Shown in pieces: positions 1-8,274 of a DNA stretch of 30,506 nt; position 1 is the stretch's first letter, and each line of letters opens with the position of its first letter. This stretch comes from a bacterium (lineage in GTDB: Bacteria; Planctomycetota; J058; JAJDCP01). The stretch is from positions 1 to 30,506 of the forward strand of contig JAUIEM010000065.1 in assembly GCA_030428695.1 (NCBI GenBank). The letters run 5' to 3'. Below the pieces are notes generated by a model that made no database searches, was not told where the DNA came from, and was given only the letters and a program-made list of their open reading frames with translations. A program made the translations under genes and the position numbers.

Positions 1-2059
1 CCCACCACTTGATCCGCTCGACCAGCTTCTGACCCACGGCCTCACTCACGGCGCGCTGGGTCAGGAGATGCTCGGCCCCGTAGATCTCGGGCGTCTCGGC
101 GAGGATGCCGGTGCCGCCCTGGGCGACGAGCTTGTCGTTGGCGAGCTCCGCCTCGTTTCCTCCGGAGAAGACCGGCTGCGTGCACTCCTTGTCGTAGAAG
201 ACGCTCAGGGCCGCGGAGGCGCGCTTCAGGGTACCCTTCCCGGGGTAGGGGTGGTCCGGCTCGCGGGTCAGCGACACGGTCAGCTCGACCGGCGCGCTCT
301 TCTTGTCCTCCGGCTTCCGCCAGTCATCATCCTGGTCGCTCGGCAGCGCCGGATCGAGCCAGGCCTCGGTCGCCGCGCAGACGAGCTTCGGCGTGAGCTT
401 GCAGGTCTGGCCCTCGCCCTGCAGGCTGACCTTGACCTGCTTCTTCTGCGGGTCGTTGCTCGTGCAGGTCAGCTCGGCGGTCTGCTTCTCGGCCTTGTCG
501 GCGGTGTAGGCCAGCTTGAGCTCGAGGCTCTGGCCGGCGGCGATCTCCGCCTCGGTCTGCTCGCAGCTGAACGGGCTCGTCACCGCGATCGTCTCGAGCT
601 TGAGGGCGGCGCCGCCGGTGTTCTCGACGCGCAGGGTCTTCTCGACCTTCTCGCCGATGATGTCCTTGCCGAAATCGACGCTCTCGGCCGCGAGCGCGAT
701 GACGGGCTGCGCGCCGGTGCCGGACACCGCGATCGTGACCTCGGTGCGGCCGGGCTCGTCGGTGGTCAGCTTCAGGACATCCGCGACAGCGCCCTCGGCC
801 TTCGGGGTGAACACCACGTCGAGCTGGGCGGTCTTGCCGGGGGCGAGCTCGTTGGGGAAGGGGTCCTTCTTGTTGAAGGCGAAGTCCTCCTTGCCCGGGG
901 CGCCGACGGTCAGCTTGAGGTTCCCGTTGCCCGCGTTCTTCAGGGTCAAGGTCTCGGTCTTCGGGGTGCCGACCAGGACCTTGTCGAACTTCAGCTCCGC
1001 CTTGTCGACCTCGAGCACGGGCTTGATGCCGGACCCCTTGAGGGGCAGCTTGAGCGGCGAGCGGGGCTTGTCGTTCGACTTGATCTCGAGCTCGTAGGCG
1101 ACGGCCTCGGCCTTCTTCGGGCTGAAGCTCAGCTTGAGGTCGGAGCTCTCGCCCGGGCCGATCGGGTTCTTGTAGCCGGGGCCCTGGGCGGCGCTGAAGG
1201 CCTCGTGGCCGGAGACCGGCAGCTCGACGTCCAGCGGCGCGTCGCCGTCGTTGTGGACCTGGATCTGCTCGGACTTGCTCTCGTCGGTGCGGCTGCCGCC
1301 GAAGTCGACGGCAGCCTTGCTCAGGCGGATCTTCGGCGCGGTCGCCTTCGCCTTGAGCTCGATGCGCAGCTTCGGGGAGGTCGGATCGTTGGAACGCAGG
1401 GTCAGGCGGCCGCTCTTCTCCCCGGCGCTCTTCGGCTTGTAGCGCAGCGTCAGGGTGACGCTCCCGTTCGGATCGATCGTCGCCTGGGTCGGCTCGACGG
1501 TCAGGTCGGCGGCGATCGCTCCGGACGCGCTGACCTCCCGCAGGTTGAGGGCGAGCGAGCCCTTGTTCTCGACGGTGAGGGTCTTCTTGGCCCGCTTGCC
1601 GCGGACGACCACCTCCCCGAAGTCGATCGGCTCGGCCGCGACGTCCAGTTGCGGCGCGCGCACCGTCAGGCGGGTCGTGTCGTTCGCGGTCGACTTGCCG
1701 AGGGTGTACTCGACGTGGATGTCCGTCGACCCGCCCTGGACCGCCTCGACCGTCACCGTCTTCTTGTTCGTGGGATCGCACAGGCGCGCGACCCGGTCAT
1801 CGTCGACGGTCCAGCGGAAGCTGTGCTTCTTGTTCCACTTCTTCTTGAAGGTGGTGTGCAGGGTCAGCTGCGCGGGATCCTCGCCCGGATCGTGCAGGTC
1901 GAGGGTCGCGGGCTTCTCGGTGATCTGCACCCGCGCCTTGGGCGCTTTGAAGATCCCGCGCACCTTCTGTCCGCTCTCGGCGCCGTCCAGACGGGAGGTC
2001 TCACGGGCTTCGATGCGCTTGGTCTGTCCGGTGTGGTCGTGGACCGAGTCGTCGTTCAC
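1..2059 (-). CDS. ASH-domain (choice-of-anchor D type) repeat protein, C-terminus beyond window
   Basis: The minus-strand frame is open from a GTG at 2059 to the window edge (686 codons seen). GGAG stands just upstream of the GTG. The N-terminus (about residues 1-125) is charged and has no signal peptide. It is followed by four ASH-type beta-sandwich repeats starting near residues 127, 238, 343 and 449. Each carries the family pattern of a (V/L)DFG-like strand, a stretch like KKTLTVENKGSLALNL, and a final strand. ASH/SPD-2/Hydin domains are known as protein-binding Ig-like modules in ciliary proteins and large bacterial surface or structural proteins. Past residue 550 the sequence changes to a non-repeat domain with two cysteines (DKECTQPVF). 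No enzyme motif is visible, so a scaffold or structural role is inferred. It follows the coiled-coil gene in the same direction with a 60-base gap containing a TACACT box. Confidence 0.85.
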   Translation of the reverse strand, partial: MNDDSVHDHTGQTKRIEARETSRLDGAESGQKVRGIFKAPKARVQITEKPATLDLHDPGEDPAQLTLHTTFKKKWNKKHSFRWTVDDDRVARLCDPTNKKTVTVEAVQGGSTDIHVEYTLGKSTANDTTRLTVRAPQLDVAAEPIDFGEVVVRGKRAKKTLTVENKGSLALNLREVSASGAIAADLTVEPTQATIDPNGSVTLTLRYKPKSAGEKSGRLTLRSNDPTSPKLRIELKAKATAPKIRLSKAAVDFGGSRTDESKSEQIQVHNDGDAPLDVELPVSGHEAFSAAQGPGYKNPIGPGESSDLKLSFSPKKAEAVAYELEIKSNDKPRSPLKLPLKGSGIKPVLEVDKAELKFDKVLVGTPKTETLTLKNAGNGNLKLTVGAPGKEDFAFNKKDPFPNELAPGKTAQLDVVFTPKAEGAVADVLKLTTDEPGRTEVTIAVSGTGAQPVIALAAESVDFGKDIIGEKVEKTLRVENTGGAALKLETIAVTSPFSCEQTEAEIAAGQSLELKLAYTADKAEKQTAELTCTSNDPQKKQVKVSLQGEGQTCKLTPKLVCAATEAWLDPALPSDQDDDWRKPEDKKSAPVELTVSLTREPDHPYPGKGTLKRASAALSVFYDKECTQPVFSGGNEAELANDKLVAQGGTGILAETPEIYGAEHLLTQRAVSEAVGQKLVERIKWW

Positions 2060-2084
2060 AGGGAGCTCCAGGCAGGTTTCCCCC

Positions 2085-2090
2085 AGTGTA
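2085..2090 (-). promoter_or_regulatory. Candidate -10 box (TACACT) before the ASH-domain gene
   Basis: TACACT followed by GGG lies 25 bases before the GTG start at 2059, in the short gap after the upstream gene. No TTGACA-like -35 is visible 16-18 bases further up. The same TACACTGGG string precedes the gene at 28855. Low confidence as a promoter. Confidence 0.3.
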
Positions 2091-2119
2091 CCCTGCGACC
2101 CGGTCGGGGCCGAGACCCC

Positions 2120-4051
2120 TCACTGCCGACCGTCGTCGCGCGTCAACACGTCGAGCACCGCGCCCAGCGCGCGCTCGAGCTCCTCTACGGCTGCCTGGTC
2201 GTCCCGCCTGCGGGCGTCGGCGAGGCTGGAATCGAGGTCGCGCAGCTGCGCCTCGAGCACATCGAGGTCGTTCAGCCGCACGGCCTGGGCGTCGCGCTCG
2301 GCCCGCGCGGCCGCGAGCTGCGCCGAGAGCGCATCCACTTGCTCTCCCCGGTCGCGGGCGTCGACCACCTTCACCTCGAGCTCGACAAGGCGCGCGTCCG
2401 CCTCGCGCAGGGCTTCCGTGAGGCGGTCCCGGCGGGCCGCGAGCAGCTCGCGGCCGCGGATCGCGTTCCACGCACTCTCCCGCGGGAACTCGAGCCGGTC
2501 ATCGGCCTCACGCTCGGCCCGGTCGGCCTCCTGTCGCGCGAGGGTCTCGGCGAGCGCCCGCTCGAGCTTCTCGGCGCGCTCCCTGTCACCCTCTGCGACC
2601 GCGTGGTCCCGCGCGACGCGCAGCTCGACGAGCCGGCGCTGGAGATCCTCCTCGCGCTCCCGGCCCGCGAAGAAGTCATCGGCCGCGCGGTCGCCTTCCT
2701 CGAAGTCCCTGCGCTCCTCGCGCTCGAGCTCTTCGAGGTGGTGGTGCAGCTCGTCGAGAGCCCGCTCGAGCTCCTCGACACGGCGCATCTCACCGCGCTC
2801 CTCGGCCCGGTCGAGCTCGCGCTCGAGCTCGTGGATGTGGCGCTCCAGCTCGTCCAGCTTGCGGTCGTGCTCGCGCTCTTTGCGGTCATCCCGGTCATCG
2901 TGCTCGCGCTCGAGCTGTTCGAGATGGCGGCGCAGCTCGTCGATGGCCCGCTCGAGCTCCTCGACACGGCGCCTCTCACCGCGCTCCTCGGCCCGGTCGA
3001 GCTCGCGCTCGAGCTCGTGGATGTGGCGCTCCAGCTCGTCCAGCTCGCGTTCGTGCTCGCGGCCATCCCGCTCGTCCCGGTGCCCGCGCTCGTCCTCTTC
3101 GCGCTCGAGGCGGTCGAGAGCCCTTTCGAGCTCGACGAGCTGGCGCTCGAGGCGCTTGCGCTCCTCGGGGCGCGCGCGGTGTTCGTCGTTCTCGTCGCGC
3201 TCATCGAGCTCCTCGAGCGCCTCGACGACCTGCTCGAGCTGCTCCTCGAGATGGTCGCGTTGCCGATCGAAGATCTCCCCGCGCACGTCCTCCAGCTCTT
3301 CCTGCAGCTCGGCGGCGGCGCGGAAGTCGCGCTCCTCGGCGGCGCGGTTCATCTCCTGCTCGAGCGCGGCGGCGTGCAGGTGCAGCCCCTCGATCTCGAG
3401 CTGGAACATGCGGCGCTCGAGCTCGGCCGATTCCCGCTCGAGCTCCTCGATCCGCTCGTCATCTTCCCCGTCATCGGCCCGCTCGAACTCCCACTCGAGC
3501 TCTTCGGCCCGGCGCTCGAGCCGCTCGTGCTCCTCCTCGAGCAGCTCCGCCCGCAGCTCGGTGGCGCGGGCCCGCAGCTCCATCGCGCGCTGGCGCTCGC
3601 CACGCTCTTCGGCCCGGCGCGCGGCGCTCTCGAGCTCTTCGAGCTCGCGCATCAGCGCCTCGCGCCGCGCCAGGTGCTCGGCCTCCCGGCGGCGCTGCTC
3701 GTCGCGGGCCCGGGGATCCTCCTTGCGCGGCTCGCTGCGCTCCCGCCCGCCGTGGACGTGCTCGGCGACCTCTTCGAGGACGTGCTCGAGCTCGGCGCGC
3801 AGCTCTTCGGCGCGCTCGTGCTCGCCCTCGCGCCAGGCCTCCTCGATCTCGCGGTACAGCTCGCTGATGCGCTCGACCAGCTCCCACGGCACGTCGCCGC
3901 CGAAGCGCACGACGGTGCTGCCGTCGCCGGGGGCCTTGCGCTCGTCGACCCAGTCGCCCGCCGAGGGCTCCTGCGCGACCAGCCCGAGGCCAGTCGCGAC
4001 GAAGCACGCCGCGACGACGGCGAGCACCGGTTTGAAGATGGAATTCGTCAT
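2120..4051 (-). CDS. Secreted, highly charged coiled-coil protein
   Basis: 643 residues. The ATG at 4051 is preceded by AGGAG at good spacing and opens a clear Sec signal peptide (hydrophobic core PVLAVVAACFVATGLGLVA, then QEP), which fixes the start over longer upstream options. The mature protein is almost entirely Glu/Arg/Leu-rich helix with heptad-like patterns such as LERHIHELERELDRAEER. This predicts long coiled coil or single alpha-helix structure from about residue 60 to the end. A 62-residue segment is duplicated (99 bases at 2761-2859 and 2947-3044/3045, 186 bases apart, one mismatch seen). No catalytic domain is visible. It is probably a periplasmic or envelope structural protein. 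Low-complexity composition means database similarity to other coiled coils would say little about function. It is divergent from the sigma-factor gene at 4174. Confidence 0.85.
   Translation of the reverse strand: MTNSIFKPVLAVVAACFVATGLGLVAQEPSAGDWVDERKAPGDGSTVVRFGGDVPWELVERISELYREIEEAWREGEHERAEELRAELEHVLEEVAEHVHGGRERSEPRKEDPRARDEQRRREAEHLARREALMRELEELESAARRAEERGERQRAMELRARATELRAELLEEEHERLERRAEELEWEFERADDGEDDERIEELERESAELERRMFQLEIEGLHLHAAALEQEMNRAAEERDFRAAAELQEELEDVRGEIFDRQRDHLEEQLEQVVEALEELDERDENDEHRARPEERKRLERQLVELERALDRLEREEDERGHRDERDGREHERELDELERHIHELERELDRAEERGERRRVEELERAIDELRRHLEQLEREHDDRDDRKEREHDRKLDELERHIHELERELDRAEERGEMRRVEELERALDELHHHLEELEREERRDFEEGDRAADDFFAGREREEDLQRRLVELRVARDHAVAEGDRERAEKLERALAETLARQEADRAEREADDRLEFPRESAWNAIRGRELLAARRDRLTEALREADARLVELEVKVVDARDRGEQVDALSAQLAAARAERDAQAVRLNDLDVLEAQLRDLDSSLADARRRDDQAAVEELERALGAVLDVLTRDDGRQ
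2761..3045 (-). repeat. Internal 186-base direct repeat within the coiled-coil gene
   Basis: Bases 2761-2859 recur at 2947-3045 with a single visible difference (catctc versus cctctc). The period of 186 bases is exactly 62 codons, so the reading frame is kept and the protein gains a duplicated 62-residue coiled-coil block. Near-identity at DNA level suggests a recent duplication or gene conversion. Confidence 0.85.
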
Positions 4052-4173
4052 GCCTTTGCTCCTACTATGGGGGGACCCACCGGCGTGGGCGCCCCTGGTT
4101 CGAGGATGGGCGCGGGCTGTCGCGCCCTCACCAGGCACTACGCATCGCAGGATAGCAAAACCGGAAGTCGACC

Positions 4174-4920
4174 GTGCAGGACCCCCCGGATTCCTTGACC
4201 CAGGCGGAGACCCGCTCGCGCATCCTGCGCTCGACCGGAGCGGACGACGCGCCGCTCGACTCGAAGTGGCTGTACTACGAGCGACCGGTGCGCGACTACC
4301 TGCGTCGCCTCGGCTGCGGCTCCGGCCTGCTCGACGACCTGGCCCAGGAGGCGCTGATCCACCTCGCCCAGCGGGTGATCCCCCGCTACGACCCGGGCCG
4401 GGGCGCCTTCCGCCCCTACCTCAAGCAGGCGCTGCGGAACCTCCTCCGCGACCGGCTACGGGCCCTCGGCAGAGAGCGGGAGGCGCGCGCCATCCTCCGG
4501 CACCAGACCTCCGCACGCGAGGCGGCGCGCCCGGCCGAGGACGAGGAGGAAGGCGCGATCGCCTGGCTCGAGGCCCGGGCCCGGGAGATGTTCGCGCGCT
4601 TCTGCAACGAAGAGGCGCCCGAGCACCAACGCAACGCCCAGATCCTCGAGAAGTGGGTGGTCGACCGCCTGCCGCAGACGGAGATCGCCGCGCTCTTCGG
4701 GCTGAAGAGCAGCCGCCAGGTGCGCACCCTGGTCAGGCGGGCCGCCGCGCGCTTCGCGGTGTGGATGGAGGAGCGCCTGCATCCCGACGACCGCGTCGCC
4801 CTGCTCGGCGAGACGCCCGGCCTGCTCGGGCTGTTCTCGCACCTGTCGGCCCGCAAGCGGCTGACCGTGCTCGCCCTGCTCGAGCGCATCGCCGGCCAGG
4901 ACGCGGACGCCGATGGCTGA
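4174..4920 (+). CDS. ECF-type RNA polymerase sigma factor
   Basis: 248 residues from a GTG with GGAAG upstream. Region 2 spans about residues 31-98, including DDLAQEALIHLAQ (54-66) and the YDPGRGAFRPYLKQALRNLL core-binding/-10 recognition segment. A helix-turn-helix resembling region 4 lies at about 167-190 (LPQTEIAALFGLKSSRQV). This gives the two-domain layout of sigma-70 family ECF factors. The protein is longer than a minimal ECF factor (usually 170-200 residues) because of a C-terminal extension after residue 195. The stop codon overlaps the start of the Ser/Thr kinase by 8 bases, so the pair is translationally coupled. No anti-sigma gene is adjacent. Kinase-controlled ECF factors are known (for example the EcfP/PknT pair of Vibrio parahaemolyticus), and the same logic is inferred here. 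Confidence 0.85.
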   Translation: MQDPPDSLTQAETRSRILRSTGADDAPLDSKWLYYERPVRDYLRRLGCGSGLLDDLAQEALIHLAQRVIPRYDPGRGAFRPYLKQALRNLLRDRLRALGREREARAILRHQTSAREAARPAEDEEEGAIAWLEARAREMFARFCNEEAPEHQRNAQILEKWVVDRLPQTEIAALFGLKSSRQVRTLVRRAAARFAVWMEERLHPDDRVALLGETPGLLGLFSHLSARKRLTVLALLERIAGQDADADG

Positions 4921-6484
4921 AGGGTCCCGCACCGCGCCGCCGACCGCGCGCGCCTTCCTCGCCGACTGCGCCGCGGTCTTCCCCGAGCTCTCCGAGCCGG
5001 AGTTCGTCGCCCGCGGCGGCCAGGGCTGGGTGTTCCGGGCCCGCGGTCCCGACCCCTTCGACGGCGGCGCGCGGCTCGACCTCGCGGTCAAGATCTTCGG
5101 CCTCGAGGCCGAGCTCGCCCCCGATGCCCGCCGCCGCACCGAGGCCGAGCTGCGCGTCGCCGGGGCCCTGCACGGCGCGATCGCCGCGAGCGACGACCCC
5201 CGCCGCCACCACCTGCTGCGCTTCGCCCGGGTGCTGCGCGGGCGCTGGCGCGACCGGGAGCTGTCCGCCCTGCTCGCCCCCTTCTTCGCCGCCGGGACCC
5301 TCGCCCGCTGGCGCCGCGCGCGGCCGCGCGACGACGCGGGAGAGGCGGGCGCCCTGCGCCTGGCCACATTGACGCGGCTGGTCCAGGAGGTGTGCGCCGG
5401 GCTCGCCTTCCTGCACAAGCAGGGCTACGTGCACCGCGACCTCAAGCCGTCCAACGTGTTCCTCGACGGCCCCGCCGACGAGCCGCGCGCAGTGCTCGGG
5501 GACTTCGGCTGCACGCGCCTGGAGGGCCAGGCCACCCGCATGCTCTCCCTCGACTTCGCGCCGACCGACCCCCGCGAGGACAGCGGCCCGGCCTGGGACG
5601 TGTGCTCGCTCGGCTTCCTGGTCGCCTGGCTGGTGCGCGGGCACCTCGAGCCGCCCTTCCGCGAGCGCGGCCGCCTGTCCGCCGCGGTGTTGACGCGCAG
5701 CAAGCAGGCCGGCCTGGTCGCGGGCGCCGATGGCCGCTGGTACGACGACCTGACCCAGCTGCTGCTCGCCGCCACCCACAACGACCCCGCCCGGCGGCCC
5801 CGCGCCGAGGACTTCGGCCGGCGCATCGGCGCGCTCGCCACGGCGGTCGCCCGGCGGGCCGCGCACCCGCCGCGCCGCCCGCTGTGGGTCGGGCTGGTGC
5901 TGGTCGGCCTGCTCGCCCTGGCCGGCGGCTGGCTGGTCCGCGCCCAGCGCTTCGCCCTGCCGGCCGGAGCCCTGTGGCGGGACGGCTTCGGTCTGGTATG
6001 GGACGCGGAGCGGGCGCGGCTGTGCGTCGCGCGCGCCCCGGACTCCGCCTGGATCGCCCTCGAGCTGGCCGCCCCCGGCCCCGCGCTGGAAGCCGCCGCC
6101 TTCCCCGGCGACGCCGGCACGCTCGCGGCCTGGGGAGAGGACTGGCTGGCCTGGATCGACCCGGACGGCGCCCGCGCCTACGGCCTGCGGCGGGGGCCCG
6201 ACGGCTCCTGGCTGCGGCTGGGCGACGGCCTCGCCCAGCTCCCCCCCGGCTCCCCGCCCGCCCGGCTGCTGGTGCCGGTCGCGGGGCGCGGGCTGGCGCG
6301 AGCCTGCGGGAGCCAGCTCGAGCTGTGGCAGCTGCAGGGCGAGGGCTGGGTGCCGGTCTGGCTGCGTCCCTATGCCGCGCCGATCGAGGCGCTGGAGCCC
6401 GCGGCGGACGGCCTCAGCCTGCGGGTGCTGTGCGCGGGTCAGAGCGAAACCGTACAGGTGGGCTTCGCGCCCCCGGAGGACTGA
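4913..6484 (+). CDS. Transmembrane Ser/Thr protein kinase, likely partner of the sigma factor
   Basis: 523 residues. The kinase domain fills about residues 30-310: glycine-rich loop RGGQGWVF (34-41), ATP-binding lysine in AVK (60), an alpha-C glutamate in RRTEAEL, catalytic loop HRDLKPSN (174-181), GDFG (196-199), and a WDVCSLGF F-helix aspartate at 229. All core catalytic residues are present, so it should be active. One membrane segment follows (about 324-344, LWVGLVLVGLLALAGGWLV), then a roughly 180-residue C-terminal domain with repeating Trp/Gly/Asp motifs suggesting a beta-propeller-like extracytoplasmic sensor. It starts inside the sigma-factor gene (8-base overlap). Inferred job: sense an envelope signal and phosphorylate the sigma factor. 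Confidence 0.9.
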   Translation: MAEGSRTAPPTARAFLADCAAVFPELSEPEFVARGGQGWVFRARGPDPFDGGARLDLAVKIFGLEAELAPDARRRTEAELRVAGALHGAIAASDDPRRHHLLRFARVLRGRWRDRELSALLAPFFAAGTLARWRRARPRDDAGEAGALRLATLTRLVQEVCAGLAFLHKQGYVHRDLKPSNVFLDGPADEPRAVLGDFGCTRLEGQATRMLSLDFAPTDPREDSGPAWDVCSLGFLVAWLVRGHLEPPFRERGRLSAAVLTRSKQAGLVAGADGRWYDDLTQLLLAATHNDPARRPRAEDFGRRIGALATAVARRAAHPPRRPLWVGLVLVGLLALAGGWLVRAQRFALPAGALWRDGFGLVWDAERARLCVARAPDSAWIALELAAPGPALEAAAFPGDAGTLAAWGEDWLAWIDPDGARAYGLRRGPDGSWLRLGDGLAQLPPGSPPARLLVPVAGRGLARACGSQLELWQLQGEGWVPVWLRPYAAPIEALEPAADGLSLRVLCAGQSETVQVGFAPPED

Positions 6485-6485
6485 G

Positions 6486-6878
6486 ATGGCCTACGACGAA
6501 GACTTCGCCGCCCGCATCCGCGCCGGCTTCGAGGGAGTGTGGGGCTGCACCGAGAAGAAGATGTTCGGCGGCCTCGCGTTCCTGCTCAACGGCAACATGT
6601 GCTGCGGCACCCACGGCCCGAACCTGATCGTGCGGGTCGGCCCGGATGCCTACGAAGAGGCCCTCGCCCAGCCGCACGTCGACGAGATGCGCTTCACCGG
6701 CCGGCCGATGCGCGGCTGGATCGAGGTCGACGCCCAGGGCATCGAGAGCGACGCGGAGCTGCAGGCCTGGATCGACCGCGGCATCGCCTTCGCCGGCGCC
6801 CTGCCGAAGAAAGCGCCGAAGGCCCGCAAGGCCCGCGGCCGCAAGCCCGCGCGCAAGAAGAAGCCGAAGCAGAGCTGA
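6486..6878 (+). CDS. TfoX N-terminal domain protein
   Basis: 130 residues, starting one base after the kinase stop codon. The core (residues 1-105) matches the TfoX-N family pattern: MFGGLAFLLNGNMCCG near 26-41, a middle segment LIVRVGPDAYEEAL, and RPMRGWIEVD with a following acidic/aromatic helix. TfoX-N proteins resemble the N-terminal half of the competence regulator TfoX/Sxy, but most stand-alone members have no known biochemical role. The last 23 residues are an unusual Lys/Arg/Ala/Pro-rich tail (KKAPKARKARGRKPARKK), which suggests nucleic-acid binding. The tight spacing places it in the sigma/kinase operon. Confidence 0.85.
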   Translation: MAYDEDFAARIRAGFEGVWGCTEKKMFGGLAFLLNGNMCCGTHGPNLIVRVGPDAYEEALAQPHVDEMRFTGRPMRGWIEVDAQGIESDAELQAWIDRGIAFAGALPKKAPKARKARGRKPARKKKPKQS

Positions 6879-6889
6879 AGGAGCCTCCG

Positions 6890-7222
6890 ATGGACATCCA
6901 GAACTTCACGAGCGCCCGCCGCTTCGCCGCGGAGAAGATGCAGAAGCTCAACCTGTTCGAGACCGCGCGCTTCTTCTGCGACGTCTACTGCCTCGAGCCG
7001 GGGCAGGCCCAGAAGGCGCACAGCCACGCGGAGAGCGACAAGGTCTACGCCCTGCTCGAGGGCGCGGTCACCGTGCAAGTCGGCGCGGAGGAAGCGCCCC
7101 TCGCCCCCGGCGACTGCGTGCTCGCCCCGGCCGGCGAAGCCCACGGCGTGCGGAACACCGGGACGGAGCGGGCGGCGCTGCTGGTGTTCATGGCGCCGCA
7201 TCCGCGGCCGGCGTCGTCGTAG
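6890..7222 (+). CDS. Small single-domain cupin protein
   Basis: 110 residues. The ATG has a strong AAGGAG 7 bases upstream that overlaps the stop of the previous gene. Cupin motif 1 is seen as the HSH pair (H44, H46) followed by a conserved loop ending LLEG. Motif 2 is PGDCVLAPAGEAHGVRN with H85. Three histidines are available for a metal. The usual motif 1 glutamate is not clearly placed: Asp50/Lys51 occupy its region. Small cupins of this kind include isomerases, dioxygenases and sensors, so the substrate cannot be given. It is the last gene of the plus-strand sigma/kinase cluster and ends 47 bases from the convergent SrkA-like gene. Confidence 0.85.
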   Translation: MDIQNFTSARRFAAEKMQKLNLFETARFFCDVYCLEPGQAQKAHSHAESDKVYALLEGAVTVQVGAEEAPLAPGDCVLAPAGEAHGVRNTGTERAALLVFMAPHPRPASS

Positions 7223-7269
7223 AGCTCCCTGGCGCGGCGCCGGAGCGGGATCGCGACGTGCGCTGACGG

Positions 7270-8274
7270 TCAGCCGCGCAGCCAGTCCTCCATCGCCTCG
7301 ACGGCCCGCAGCCAGTAGGCCTCGCCCTCGATGTCGTCGTCCGGGTAGTGCGCACGGAAGCCCGGCTCACTCCAGTTGGCGCAGAACCAGGCGTCGAACA
7401 TCACGCCGCGCAGGATACCGGTCGGACGGAGCAGCGCCTCCCAGGCTTCGGGGAAAGCCCGCCGCTCGCGGTAGCGCGCCAGCACCAGCCGGTGTTGCCG
7501 GGCTCGACGCTCCTTGCGGTCGAGCGCCTCGGGCAGGCTGTCGAGGCGCCAGGGAGCGCTCATCAGCCGCAGATCGAGCGCCACCGGCCCGACCTCGAAG
7601 TCGTCCAGGTCCATCAGCAGCGGTCCCGCCGGACGCCACAGCACGTTCCAGCTGCCGATGTCCGCGTGGATGCGCTGCTGGGGAACCCCGTCCAGCAGCC
7701 GCTCCAGGCGCTCCGCCAGGCCACGCACCGCGGCCTCGTAGCGCGTCACCAGGCCCGGAGGGAGGAAGCCGGCCCCGCACACCCTCTCCAGCAGGCCCTC
7801 GGCCTTGGCGCGCGGCAGCAGCCGGGGGCGGTGCGGGGCGTCGCGTCGGGCGCCCACATCATGGAAGGCCGCGACCAGGTCGACGAACTGACGCATCTGC
7901 TCGAGGCTGAAGACCGCCCTGTCGTCGTCCCCCTCGACCCGCTCGTAGGCCAGATGGTGCAGACCCCGCCAGGTCTGCACCCCGCCGATGGGCCGTACCG
8001 CGGCGACCCCCGCGGCGCGCAGGTCTTCGAGAAAGACGACCTCCTCGACCAGCGCCGCGTGGCTCCAGCGTCCGGGCCGGAAGACCTTGAGGACGACGTC
8101 GCCGAAGACGAAGACCCGGTTCTCCGCGCTCTCGCGGGTCTCGCCTGGCGCCTGCGGGAGCCCGCGCTGCTCCAGGATCTCCGCAGCTTCCGCCGGACCG
8201 AGAGTCACGAAGCGTCGCTGGGTCGTTGGATCCGCGCGGTCGAAGTGCTCGATCCAGAACTTCCTGTCGCTCAT
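7270..8274 (-). CDS. srkA: SrkA/YihE-like stress response Ser/Thr kinase
   Basis: 334 residues, close to the E. coli protein (328). The start ATG has AAGGAG 7 bases upstream. SrkA-like landmarks run the whole length: ENRVFVFGD, the ATP-lysine strand VVLKVFRPGRW (K63), catalytic loop HADIGSWNVLW (D205, N210), metal site MDLDDFE (D222, D224), and a C-terminal segment ending YWLRAVEAMEDWL. SrkA belongs to the APH/choline-kinase fold group. In E. coli it phosphorylates serine/threonine and dampens stress-induced programmed cell death. Here the HGD of the family is HAD, which keeps the catalytic aspartate. It is a single-gene unit, convergent with the cupin. A homoserine-kinase-like or antibiotic phosphotransferase function is less likely because similarity extends into the C-terminal helices. 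Confidence 0.8.
   Translation of the reverse strand: MSDRKFWIEHFDRADPTTQRRFVTLGPAEAAEILEQRGLPQAPGETRESAENRVFVFGDVVLKVFRPGRWSHAALVEEVVFLEDLRAAGVAAVRPIGGVQTWRGLHHLAYERVEGDDDRAVFSLEQMRQFVDLVAAFHDVGARRDAPHRPRLLPRAKAEGLLERVCGAGFLPPGLVTRYEAAVRGLAERLERLLDGVPQQRIHADIGSWNVLWRPAGPLLMDLDDFEVGPVALDLRLMSAPWRLDSLPEALDRKERRARQHRLVLARYRERRAFPEAWEALLRPTGILRGVMFDAWFCANWSEPGFRAHYPDDDIEGEAYWLRAVEAMEDWLRG

Noticed and set aside
68..4198. A 1376-residue plus-strand open frame, and an overlapping 1305-residue one at 1455-5372
   Set aside because: Both are antisense shadows. The opposite strand carries a signal peptide, ribosome binding sites and ASH domains. The plus translations are Leu/Val/Arg or Ser/Arg repeats made by reading GAG/CGC codons backwards.
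7262..7274. GCTGAC-G-GTCAGC inverted repeat between the convergent cupin and SrkA-like genes as a terminator
   Set aside because: The one-base loop cannot form a stable RNA hairpin and no T-run follows.
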